DNA of 64,000 bases from Paenibacillus rhizosphaerae. GTDB lineage: Bacteria; Bacillota; Bacilli; Paenibacillales; Paenibacillaceae. The stretch is taken from the NCBI RefSeq assembly GCF_014192015.1, contig NZ_JACHXJ010000002.1, forward strand, positions 1,116,001 through 1,180,000, written 5' to 3'. Position numbers and translations under genes: made by a program. Each line of letters opens with the position of its first letter. The first letter of the stretch is position 1. The notes under the pieces are model-generated. The model had not been told where the DNA came from. It made no database searches and worked only from the letters and a program-made list of their open reading frames with translations. This document shows, piece by piece, positions 8,392-15,677 of the stretch.

Positions 8392-9551
8392 TGTGCAGCC
8401 ACTTCGCTTTGCCAGCGTTTGTTGATGTCTTTGTCCAGATCGCCGATGTTGAACGAACGGAATCCTTCGGAAGCGCCTTTAAAGGAATCCTGAACTTCCT
8501 GCGACATGTTCGTCAGCTTGATGCCCGGGAAGCCGTGCATTTTATCGACGACCACATTCTGGGCTTCAGGCGACAGCACAAAATCCAGGAATTTGTACAC
8601 GGCGTCCTTCTTCTCGGATAACTTCGGAACCATCAAGTAAGTCGGCCCGCCGTTAAATCCAGGCGTGATTTGCGTGATTTTTGTCGTTTCCGGAAGCTGT
8701 CCTTTGTCCAGCTGATCCAGCACCATGTCGGACCAGGCCGGAATCATGTCGACTTCGCCGCTCGTCAGCAGATCAAGCGTGCCTTGGTTTTTCTTCGGAT
8801 AGATGCCTTTGCCATACATGTATTTGCCCAGATCCTTTAAGAGGGAGAATCCTTGATCCCATTGGCTTTCAATGCTGGGATCCGTATTATGAATCGCATC
8901 TTCGGGCAAAAAATTGTAAATGCTGGTCGTGACGAAGGAGCTTCCTGCACCGCCGGTTGACGGATCGTTGTAGGCAAACCGCTCCGGATGGCTGCGGATC
9001 CATTCATATACGTCGTCCAGCGTTTTCGGCACATCTTTGACGGTTTCGCTGTTATAGGCAAGGACGACCGCCGAGGAACGGTAAGGGATCGCGAGGTTAG
9101 ACACATCGTTCAGTGTATTTTGGTCCACGTTGTTCAAATTGGGAATATGGTCCGTACTTAAATTGTCCCATAAATCGTCTTTTTGCCCTTTGGTCACCAC
9201 GCCCAGGCCATCTTCAAAGAGGTCAATATCACCCGAGCCTTTGCCGGATTGTTTCGCGGCAAGGATGCGGTCGTAGGTCGGCTGCGCTCCTGTACCCGAC
9301 GGCACGTATACGGCTTTAACCTTGATATCGGGATTCTTTTCTTCGAACATCGGAATCAAATTTTTCCACAAATCGTCCACGTTCTGTGATCCGGAATAAT
9401 AAAACGAAAATTCGACCTGTTTGCTTGACGTATCTGTACCTTCAGCAGCTGAACTCGTGCCGCTGTCCTTGCTGCTGCCGCAGCCGGACAGCAGGGAAGC
9501 AGCGAGGACAAAGGAAGTAACAAATGCAAATGCCGATTTCTTATTCAACAT
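8388..9551 (-). CDS. ABC transporter substrate-binding lipoprotein
   Basis: A 387-residue extracellular solute-binding protein. A type II signal peptide ends in the lipobox LLSGC with Cys24 as the lipid-anchored residue, followed by a Ser/Gly/Thr-rich linker. The mature part has the group 1 / PotD-like bilobal pattern, with 'VKAVYVPSGTGAQPTYDRILAAKQSG' (shown only in part), 'DLWDNLS', 'LTSGEVDMIPAWSDM' and a C-terminal 'AYKFLDF'-like helix. It captures the substrate outside the membrane and delivers it to the two permeases. Substrate class is not readable directly; linked phosphoesterases suggest a phosphorylated organic compound. The start follows a GGAGG-like site. Confidence 0.92.
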   Translation of the reverse strand: MLNKKSAFAFVTSFVLAASLLSGCGSSKDSGTSSAAEGTDTSSKQVEFSFYYSGSQNVDDLWKNLIPMFEEKNPDIKVKAVYVPSGTGAQPTYDRILAAKQSGKGSGDIDLFEDGLGVVTKGQKDDLWDNLSTDHIPNLNNVDQNTLNDVSNLAIPYRSSAVVLAYNSETVKDVPKTLDDVYEWIRSHPERFAYNDPSTGGAGSSFVTTSIYNFLPEDAIHNTDPSIESQWDQGFSLLKDLGKYMYGKGIYPKKNQGTLDLLTSGEVDMIPAWSDMVLDQLDKGQLPETTKITQITPGFNGGPTYLMVPKLSEKKDAVYKFLDFVLSPEAQNVVVDKMHGFPGIKLTNMSQEVQDSFKGASEGFRSFNIGDLDKDINKRWQSEVAAQ

Positions 9552-9605
9552 GGAAGTAAACCCTCCTAAAAGTTGTAAAGTTGGTTGATCCGGTTTTGCC
9601 TTGCC

Positions 9606-10631
9606 TTACGGATAAGCGATTACCTTAGCAAACTGAACGGACAGGGACTGCCCGTTAGACAGTTCTTTGATTTGATCGCGCGCCTGGAAGGCACGGATAG
9701 TGCCATAACCTTGCAAATCGACGGAAACTTCGGCATAATGCCCGAGGATCATGATTTGCTTGACGATGCCCGGCAGACCGCTGCCGCCGGCCTGATCCAG
9801 AATAATATCTTCCGGCCTTACGGCGACCGTGACATCGCCCGAGAGACGGGAGGGATTCGGGAAACGGAGAGAACCAACCGTAATTTGATCTGCGTCAATC
9901 ACCCCCTTTACGAAGTTCATTTTCCCGATGAACTGAGCTACATAGAGCGATTTCGGCATATCGTAGATCTCCTGAGGGGATGCGATCTGTTCAATGTTGC
10001 CGTGATTCATGACGACAATCCGGTCCGAAATCGATAACGCCTCTTCCTGATCGTGGGTAACAAAAACCATGGTCAGGCCGGTATTGGCCTGGATTTCCCG
10101 CAGTTCCTCGCGCATCTCGTGCCGAAGCTTCGCATCCAGCGCCGAGAAAGGCTCATCGAGCAGCAAGACGGCGGGATTCAGCAGGAGCGACCTGGCAACG
10201 GCAATCCGCTGCTGCTGGCCTCCGGACAGCTGTGCCGGGAATTTGCTCCCGGCGCCTGGAAGACGAACCAGCTCCAGGACGTCCTGAATCGCTTTTTCCC
10301 TGTCCCTCTTTTTGATTTTGCGGATTTTAAGGCCAAACGCGAGGTTATCGTGGACGGACATATGCGGCCACAAATTGTAGCCTTGAAATACCATGGAGGT
10401 GGGCCGTTTTTCCGGCGGGACCTTGACCACGCTCTTTCCCTCGATCAAGATGTCTCCTGCGTCCGGCTCCAGAAAACCGCCGATGCTGCGCAGCACCGTG
10501 GTCTTGCCGCATCCGGAAGGCCCAAGCAGGGTGATCAGCTCTCCTTTCTTCACGTCCAGCGAGATATCCGATACGCCATCGCCGGTTTTATAGCGTTTGG
10601 ACAGGTTTTGAATCGATAATTGAATGTTCAT
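9606..10631 (-). CDS. ABC transporter ATP-binding protein, PotA/FbpC type
   Basis: A 341-residue nucleotide-binding subunit. Walker A is GPSGCGKTT (37-45), Q-loop Gln82, signature LSGGQQQ (134-140), Walker B VLLLDEP (154-160) and the switch His192 in 'VTHDQEE'. The C-terminal 110 residues form a TOBE-type beta domain ('VRPEDIIL'), as in PotA, FbpC and UgpC/MalK-like ATPases, which often carries substrate or regulatory input. It powers uptake through the two permeases of this operon. It sits between the second permease and the binding protein, with a 54-bp gap to the latter. Confidence 0.94.
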   Translation of the reverse strand: MNIQLSIQNLSKRYKTGDGVSDISLDVKKGELITLLGPSGCGKTTVLRSIGGFLEPDAGDILIEGKSVVKVPPEKRPTSMVFQGYNLWPHMSVHDNLAFGLKIRKIKKRDREKAIQDVLELVRLPGAGSKFPAQLSGGQQQRIAVARSLLLNPAVLLLDEPFSALDAKLRHEMREELREIQANTGLTMVFVTHDQEEALSISDRIVVMNHGNIEQIASPQEIYDMPKSLYVAQFIGKMNFVKGVIDADQITVGSLRFPNPSRLSGDVTVAVRPEDIILDQAGGSGLPGIVKQIMILGHYAEVSVDLQGYGTIRAFQARDQIKELSNGQSLSVQFAKVIAYP

Positions 10632-10664
10632 AGGGACCTCCTTTATGCATCTATCGCGATCTAT

Positions 10665-11489
10665 TTATTTGATCTGGAAACCGCTCGCCAGCACGTCCGC
10701 ACTGACAAAACGCTGGGCAGCGACCAGCAGAATAATGGAAGGCGCCGTTAAAATGATGGAGAAAACCGCGCCGGCATACGCCGGATAATCGCTGATGATC
10801 GAATACATCACGATCGGCATCGTTTTGAAATCAGGAATACCGACCAGAAAGGTGCCCTGCGCTTCATCGAGGGAATTCAAAAAGGTGAAGATCGAAGCCA
10901 CCAGGATCCCGGGCAGGGCCATCGGCAGCGTAATGCTCCGGAACACGCGGAACGGGCTGGCGCCGACATCTCTCGCGGATTCTTCCTGCGCCGTATGAAC
11001 GTTCCGAAACGCGGAGGTCGGAATCCAGGTCATGAACATCAGCACATTAATAATGTGGATCAGGATGACCCCCGCCAGCGTGTTCATCAGGCCAAACTTG
11101 TAGAACAGCACGGCGATCGAGACGTATAGGCCCATTTTGGGGAAAGCATGGGTGAGAAGGAAGGAGAACAGGAAAAAACGGCTTAGCGGAAAACGGATCC
11201 GCGCAAATGCGTACGCCGCCGGGATGCAGAGCACGATCGATATGGCCGTCACAAGCGCCGCGATAACAAAGGAAAGCCCGATGGATTTGGCGATGTCCTG
11301 CTGCTGAAAGACGAAGGTCCACCATTTCAGCGACCAAACGGAGGGAAGCAGATCGGGATAATTCCATTTACCTGTGAAGGCCAGAATCGCCAAGTTGAGC
11401 AGTGGCCCCATAAAGAAGATGACAAACACGGCAAGTGCGACAAATTCAAAGATTTTCTTTGGTCCGATGGCTTTGAAATACCAGCGCAT
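10665..11489 (-). CDS. ABC transporter permease (second subunit)
   Basis: A 274-residue permease with six predicted membrane helices and the EAA loop 'ESARDVGASPFRVFRSITLP'. It corresponds to PotC/FbpB2-type subunits and would pair with the permease at 7546-8391. A ribosome binding site (AAAGGAG) stands before the ATG. It is the first transporter gene after the LacI regulator, 34 bp downstream of the regulator's stop, which supports a single transcript for regulator and transporter. Confidence 0.92.
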   Translation of the reverse strand: MRWYFKAIGPKKIFEFVALAVFVIFFMGPLLNLAILAFTGKWNYPDLLPSVWSLKWWTFVFQQQDIAKSIGLSFVIAALVTAISIVLCIPAAYAFARIRFPLSRFFLFSFLLTHAFPKMGLYVSIAVLFYKFGLMNTLAGVILIHIINVLMFMTWIPTSAFRNVHTAQEESARDVGASPFRVFRSITLPMALPGILVASIFTFLNSLDEAQGTFLVGIPDFKTMPIVMYSIISDYPAYAGAVFSIILTAPSIILLVAAQRFVSADVLASGFQIK

Positions 11490-11523
11490 GGATCAGACTC
11501 CTTTCGTTTTGACTGATATGGAT

Positions 11524-12528
11524 TTACGTAGATTGACGAATAATCAGTTCAGGTACCAGCTCGATATCCAACTCGTTAACCGGCTGCTGGTCGATCAGCT
11601 TGTCCAGGATGGTGCAGGCGGTTCTGCCCATCGCTTCGGTGTCCACCCTGATCGTCGTTAGGGAAGGCGTATAAATGGAGGCGACGTCGATGCCATCAAA
11701 ACCGATGACAGCCACTTGGTCCGGAATGCGGACCGATTGCTCGATCAGAAACTTCATCGCGCCGAGCGCTATCATGTCATTCGTCGCAAAGAGGGCTGTA
11801 TAGCCTCCTGCCTTGAAATCAGGCCAGTGCTGCCGCATCATTTCGTATCCTTGATCAAAAGTAGAGGCCTGCGGGTAGGCGAGCGATGACGGATCGAGAG
11901 GAGATCCAATACTATGCAAATAATCGCGAAAGCCATGTAACCTTAAATAATGGCTCCGGTGGGTCTGCGGCCCGGCCAGCACGAAGATTTGCCTGTGCCC
12001 CAGACCGGTCAAATATTCGGCTGCCATCATGCCTCCGTCCTGATCCCGGTTGACGACATGTACCACATTGTCGACATCGGTGGAGCCGTTCACCATGACG
12101 TAAGGAATGCCGAAGTTGTGAATATAATCGATCACATTTTGCTGCAGCCGGCTGATCAGAATGAGTCCGTCCACGCGTTTCTCCAGCATGAAATCGGCGG
12201 ATCGAAGCGACATCTCATGATCCGTCGTCACAAAGACGGAATAGTTCATGCGCGCTGCGGTCGCCAGAATGGCATCCACAATTTTGCCGTAAAACGGATG
12301 GGAGGCAATCGGGTACTCCTTGCGGTAAATCAGGACTCCGATGTTGTGCGTCCGCTGGGATACCATGGCCCTGGCTACAGCGTTCGGTTTGTATTGCAGT
12401 TCTTCAATGACTTTGAGTACCGCGTCCCTTGTTTCCGGGTGGATATAACCTTTTCCCGAAATAACTCTGGACACGGTTGACTTGGAGACCCCGGCCAACT
12501 GAGCAATTTCCCTGATCGTATGACTCAT
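11524..12528 (-). CDS. LacI-family transcriptional regulator of the downstream ABC/phosphoesterase operon
   Basis: A 334-residue regulator. The N-terminal helix-turn-helix 'IREIAQLAGVSKSTVSRVIS' is a LacI fingerprint; the hinge 'YKPNAVARAM' follows, then a periplasmic-binding-protein-like effector domain ('VAVIGFDGIDVASIYTPSLT'). ATG 12528 is taken because the DNA-binding helix begins right after it; an in-frame ATG at 12567 lies inside a palindrome that looks like its own operator. As first gene of the operon it would control itself and all seven genes behind it, released by the transported substrate or a product. Ligand unknown. Confidence 0.92.
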   Translation of the reverse strand: MSHTIREIAQLAGVSKSTVSRVISGKGYIHPETRDAVLKVIEELQYKPNAVARAMVSQRTHNIGVLIYRKEYPIASHPFYGKIVDAILATAARMNYSVFVTTDHEMSLRSADFMLEKRVDGLILISRLQQNVIDYIHNFGIPYVMVNGSTDVDNVVHVVNRDQDGGMMAAEYLTGLGHRQIFVLAGPQTHRSHYLRLHGFRDYLHSIGSPLDPSSLAYPQASTFDQGYEMMRQHWPDFKAGGYTALFATNDMIALGAMKFLIEQSVRIPDQVAVIGFDGIDVASIYTPSLTTIRVDTEAMGRTACTILDKLIDQQPVNELDIELVPELIIRQST

Positions 12529-12545
12529 ATCTAACCCCGCTTTCT

Positions 12546-12569
12546 GAATGTGAGACCGTTCCCACATTC
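12546..12569. promoter_or_regulatory. Candidate LacI-family operator before the operon
   Basis: A 24-bp near-palindrome whose outer seven bases GAATGTG/CACATTC match perfectly, with further pairing around a central CG, the hallmark of LacI-family operators. It lies 18-41 bp before the regulator's start. A perfect minus-strand TATAAT is at 12618-12623, which puts the site about 45 nt downstream of the inferred transcription start, a roadblock position. I found no convincing -35. Confidence 0.6.
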
Positions 12570-13016
12570 CAAGATTAACTCGGGAATGTAAGCCGCGTAT
12601 GAAACGAATTGACGATCATTATAAAAGCCAATCTCGATGAAAGCCCTTTAATAATCCATATTTAGGGAAAATCACATTAGAACTGCTTCCTTCAGCTTTA
12701 AATCCGCAATGGGCAGTCTCGTGCCCGAAACTCTTCAAGGCTCAATACATGAATGCTTGAACTCATTTCGGTCCGGACAGAACGATCTCAGTTGGATAAC
12801 CATGAGTTTTGTAAAATGTCCGATTGTAAAGCATACGTAAAATTTTTTTTGAAAATAATCATGACGGTTAGCAGGAAGATGAAGAAAAGATGGAGAGGAA
12901 TGTGATGGCTGTACACATGTAAACAGAGAAGAGAGGGGGAGAGAGTCTGAGTTCATTGGGTTATATCGTAGGCTTTCATACATAGACTTTAATCAACCGG
13001 CTCGTACAATAAGATT
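12570..13016. other. Gap: operon promoter region and otherwise nothing recognised
   Basis: Apart from the minus-strand -10 at 12618-12623, this stretch has no reading frame with a ribosome binding site and no clear repeat. It is rich in short A/T tracts and purine runs around 12870-12950. Confidence 0.5.
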
Positions 13017-13095
13017 CAGAGGTATTCCCTAGTATTCACTATTAACGTACCCATAGTCCGAAAGCTTAAGGAAGCGCGGGCTATGGGTATTTTTG
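13017..13095 (+). ncRNA. Candidate short transcript ending in an orphan terminator
   Basis: A fully nested hairpin with perfect 9-bp outer arms TACCCATAG (13048-13056) and CTATGGGTA (13081-13089), inner CCG/CGG and GCTT/AAGC pairs, and T5 directly after it is a strong plus-strand terminator. No plus-strand gene lies upstream for over 3 kb. A weak promoter, TAGACT (12983-12988) and TACAAT (13005-13010) with a 16-bp spacer, would give an RNA of about 80 nt. Confidence 0.4.
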
Positions 13096-13167
13096 CGGCC
13101 GTCCGGAAACGGATATTTGACGCTCTATGGATGGACGAGGCATGAAGCCGATTTTTATAAAATAAAA

Positions 13168-13263
13168 TGGGCTGTAACGATCAATCCGGGCGCGAACGGT
13201 TACCGGCTGCCTACAGAAGAGGAATACCGTCCGCGGGAATAGGAGGGAAAGCCCTCTTTTTTT
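13168..13263 (+). promoter_or_regulatory. Candidate attenuated leader before the ComA-like gene
   Basis: A possible promoter TGGACG (13132-13137) / TATAAA (13156-13161), 18-bp spacer, precedes a stem CGCGAACGG (13191-13199) with CCGTCCGCG (13227-13235). A compact GAGGG/CCCTC hairpin (13243-13256) followed by seven T comes next. The stem-plus-terminator layout is that of an attenuator or a second small RNA. It matches no riboswitch class I know. From 13264 to 13408 I see only a small GGGCA/TGCCC hairpin. Confidence 0.4.
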
Positions 13264-13408
13264 GTTTGGGAGCTAACCGCCGAATTCTCCGAAGCATTCG
13301 TAGAGGAATGATCACCCGGACCTGGGCACGTGTCATGCCCCCTCCGCATATGATATGCATGTCATGGGATTCAAACGACAAACCAAAAAGAATTGAGGGA
13401 GATCCAAC

Positions 13409-14275
13409 ATGAACAACTCCATGCGTGCAGTGTGGCCCAGGGAGTTACGTGACCCGAGCGGGACCCGCGACGATTCCAATAAGGAAAAGAAAGACGCAGC
13501 CGTCTCTCGGGATCCGGACCGGGGGTTGACGATGGTCATCGATAAAGGCCTCGGCAGAAATACGTTCGCAGATGTGATCGAAACCGCATCGCCTTACATT
13601 GACTGCATCAAGTTTGGATTTGGAACGGCCCCGCTGTATAGGACGGATATGCTCCTGTATAAAATCGACCTGGCCAAACAGCACGGCATATCCGTGATGA
13701 CAGGCGGCACCTTGCTGGAAATTGCCGTTCAGCAGGATATCGTGCCTGCGTTCTTTGATACCGTGTGCAGTCTTGGTTTTAATGCGCTTGAAGTATCCGA
13801 CGGTACGATCGAACTGTCCCGCCAAAAACGTACGGAGCTGATCCGGGAAGGAAAGAAGCGCGGACTACGGGTTTTTTCCGAATTTGGCAAGAAGCTGTCC
13901 GGTTCCTTGATTGATGCCGCTATTCTTGCAGATACCGTGGAATTGGACCTGGCTGCAGGCGCCGAATTTGTTACGGTCGAAGCCCGCGAGTCGGGGGTCA
14001 GCGTCGGTATTTTTGACAAACACGGGGAATGCAGGGAAGATGTGATTGACGACATCCTCAAATTCGTCCCGGATCACCGGACACTGATTTGGGAGGCGCC
14101 CCTTAAAAACCAACAGGCCATGCTCCTGCACAAATTCGGTTCCAATGTTCACTTGGGAAATATCGCTCCGACCGAAGTGATGGCCCTCGAGACACTCCGG
14201 CGCGGACTTCGCCAAGACACGTTTGAGTTCGGACTCAAGGAGAAAGCGCCGGAAGAATTTTGTTATATGATTTAA
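13409..14275 (+). CDS. Phosphosulfolactate synthase family protein (ComA/YitD-like)
   Basis: A 288-residue TIM-barrel protein of the ComA family. ComA adds sulfite to phosphoenolpyruvate to give phosphosulfolactate, first step of coenzyme M synthesis in methanogens; the Bacillus homologue YitD is linked to the 3-sulfolactate stored in spores. Family motifs include 'DKGLGRNTFADVIE', 'IKFGFGTAPLY', 'TGGTLLEIA', 'LEVSDGTIEL' and 'VTVEARESG'. The first 30 residues are polar and unlike the family, so the true start may be further in; ATG 13409 follows GAGGGAG. No ComB or ComC gene is beside it. A terminator follows at 14286. Confidence 0.85.
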   Translation: MNNSMRAVWPRELRDPSGTRDDSNKEKKDAAVSRDPDRGLTMVIDKGLGRNTFADVIETASPYIDCIKFGFGTAPLYRTDMLLYKIDLAKQHGISVMTGGTLLEIAVQQDIVPAFFDTVCSLGFNALEVSDGTIELSRQKRTELIREGKKRGLRVFSEFGKKLSGSLIDAAILADTVELDLAAGAEFVTVEARESGVSVGIFDKHGECREDVIDDILKFVPDHRTLIWEAPLKNQQAMLLHKFGSNVHLGNIAPTEVMALETLRRGLRQDTFEFGLKEKAPEEFCYMI

Positions 14276-14285
14276 GTTAAATGAT

Positions 14286-14312
14286 GCCGCGTAAATCGCG
14301 GCTTATTTTTTT
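14286..14312 (+). terminator. Terminator with the recurring GCCGCG-TAAAT-CGCGGC hairpin
   Basis: GCCGCG (14286-14291) and CGCGGC (14297-14302) enclose TAAAT and are followed by TTATTTTTTT. The same 17-nt core recurs at 17986-18002, and a close relative ends the transcript at 27384-27408. Confidence 0.85.
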
Positions 14313-14396
14313 ACGTGCCAAAACTCCATGTGGTGTGATTCATGATCAGCAAAACGATTCTGTTCCTATTGACCCACTGCTCATTTTAACGAATAA

Positions 14397-14444
14397 TGAA
14401 CAATATTAATAAATTTGTTCAGTAATAAACAAATCGCGTATATT
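14397..14444 (+). promoter_or_regulatory. Candidate promoter and operator of the aldo/keto reductase
   Basis: TGAACAA (14397-14403) and TTGTTCA (14415-14421) form a perfect 7-bp inverted repeat around 11 bp. The right arm doubles as a -35 (TTGTTC), 18 bp before TATATT at 14439-14444. A further half site AACAAA follows the repeat. A repressor bound here would block the -35. Confidence 0.45.
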
Positions 14445-14529
14445 TATCAATTGCATGTTCGTTCATGGGAATAATAATGGAAGTCGACGATTAGCGCTTA
14501 CATAACAATCCGAAACGGAGGCCTGAGAT

Positions 14530-15510
14530 ATGGATTACATCAAGCTCGGTAATACGGGTATGGATGTCTCGCGGATATGCCTTGGATGTATGAGCTTTGG
14601 CGAAGTGCAGCCGGGAGGGCATCAATGGGTGCTTGATGAGGAGCGAAGCCGCCCGGTCATAAAAAGGGCGCTTGAGCTTGGGATCAACTTTTTTGATACA
14701 GCGAATGTCTATTCCGGGGGAACCAGCGAAGAGATCACTGGACGCGCTTTAAAGGATTATGCGAATCGGGACGAGATTGTCCTCGCCACGAAGGTCTGGG
14801 GACGCATGCATCAAGGTCCCAACGGCGGGGGACTTTCCCGGAAGGCGATTATGAGCGAAATTGATAAAAGCCTGAAAAGACTAGGGACCGACTATGTGGA
14901 TCTCTACATCATCCACCGCTGGGATTACAACACGCCGATCGAAGAAACCATGGAAGCCCTGCATGATGTAGTGAAGGCCGGAAAGGCCAGATATATCGGT
15001 GCTTCCGCCATGTATGCGTGGCAGTTTCAAAAAGCGCTGCATACGGCGGAGAAGCATGGATGGACTCGTTTTGTCTCTATGCAAAATCACCTGAACCTTA
15101 TTTATCGTGAAGAGGAACGGGAGATGATGCCGCTGTGTAAGGATCAAAAAATAGCGGTGACCCCTTACAGTCCATTAGCATCAGGAAGATTGATCCGTGA
15201 TTGGTCGGAAACGACGCACAGATCGGAGACCGATCAAATCCAAAAATCCAAGTACGATGCGACTGCGGATGTAGACCGGCTGGTCGTTGAACGAGTAGCT
15301 TCGATTGCAGAGAAACGCGGTGTACCCCGTATCCATATCGCCCTTGCATGGCTGCTGCAAAAGGAATCGGTAGCTGCACCAATCATAGGGGCGACGAAAA
15401 TCGGCCAGGTCGAAGATGCTGTAGGTGCGCTATCCGTCAAATTAACTCCGGAAGAGATTGCATTTCTGGAAGAGCCATATGTTCCGCATCCGGTCGTTGG
15501 AGCACAGTAA
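14530..15510 (+). CDS. Aldo/keto reductase
   Basis: A 326-residue NADPH-dependent (beta/alpha)8-barrel oxidoreductase, YajO/YakC-like. The catalytic tetrad is complete: Asp56, Tyr61, Lys88 and His129. Cofactor contacts include 'YSPLASGRL' and the C-terminal 'PIIGATKIGQVEDA'. It reduces aldehydes or ketones, possibly sugar-derived or electrophilic stress products; the substrate is not evident. ATG 14530 follows CGGAGG. It stands alone between two terminators. Confidence 0.93.
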   Translation: MDYIKLGNTGMDVSRICLGCMSFGEVQPGGHQWVLDEERSRPVIKRALELGINFFDTANVYSGGTSEEITGRALKDYANRDEIVLATKVWGRMHQGPNGGGLSRKAIMSEIDKSLKRLGTDYVDLYIIHRWDYNTPIEETMEALHDVVKAGKARYIGASAMYAWQFQKALHTAEKHGWTRFVSMQNHLNLIYREEEREMMPLCKDQKIAVTPYSPLASGRLIRDWSETTHRSETDQIQKSKYDATADVDRLVVERVASIAEKRGVPRIHIALAWLLQKESVAAPIIGATKIGQVEDAVGALSVKLTPEEIAFLEEPYVPHPVVGAQ

Positions 15511-15515
15511 AACGT

Positions 15516-15545
15516 AAAGGCAGCTCACTCGTTGAGCTGCCTTTT
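15516..15545 (+). terminator. Terminator after the aldo/keto reductase
   Basis: AAAGGCAGCTCA (15516-15527) pairs with TGAGCTGCCTTT (15533-15544) around CTCGT, then a short T run. Confidence 0.85.
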
Positions 15546-15677
15546 CTTTGTATGGATCTCCGGATTGTTCCATCTGCTAAGATATCTTTTGCATGAATCA
15601 TAGACTTTCTTTAGACGATGAATGGTACAATACGAATGGAATAAATAGAAACGATCACGAACGGAAGGATGTTAGCC

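Noticed and set aside
12735..12983. 82-codon minus-strand frame in the gap before the ComA-like gene
   Set aside because: No ribosome site, no recognisable pattern, composition like the surrounding non-coding DNA.
13191..13263. T-box leader
   Set aside because: The stem-plus-terminator layout fits, but the conserved TGGNACCGCG antiterminator sequence is not present.
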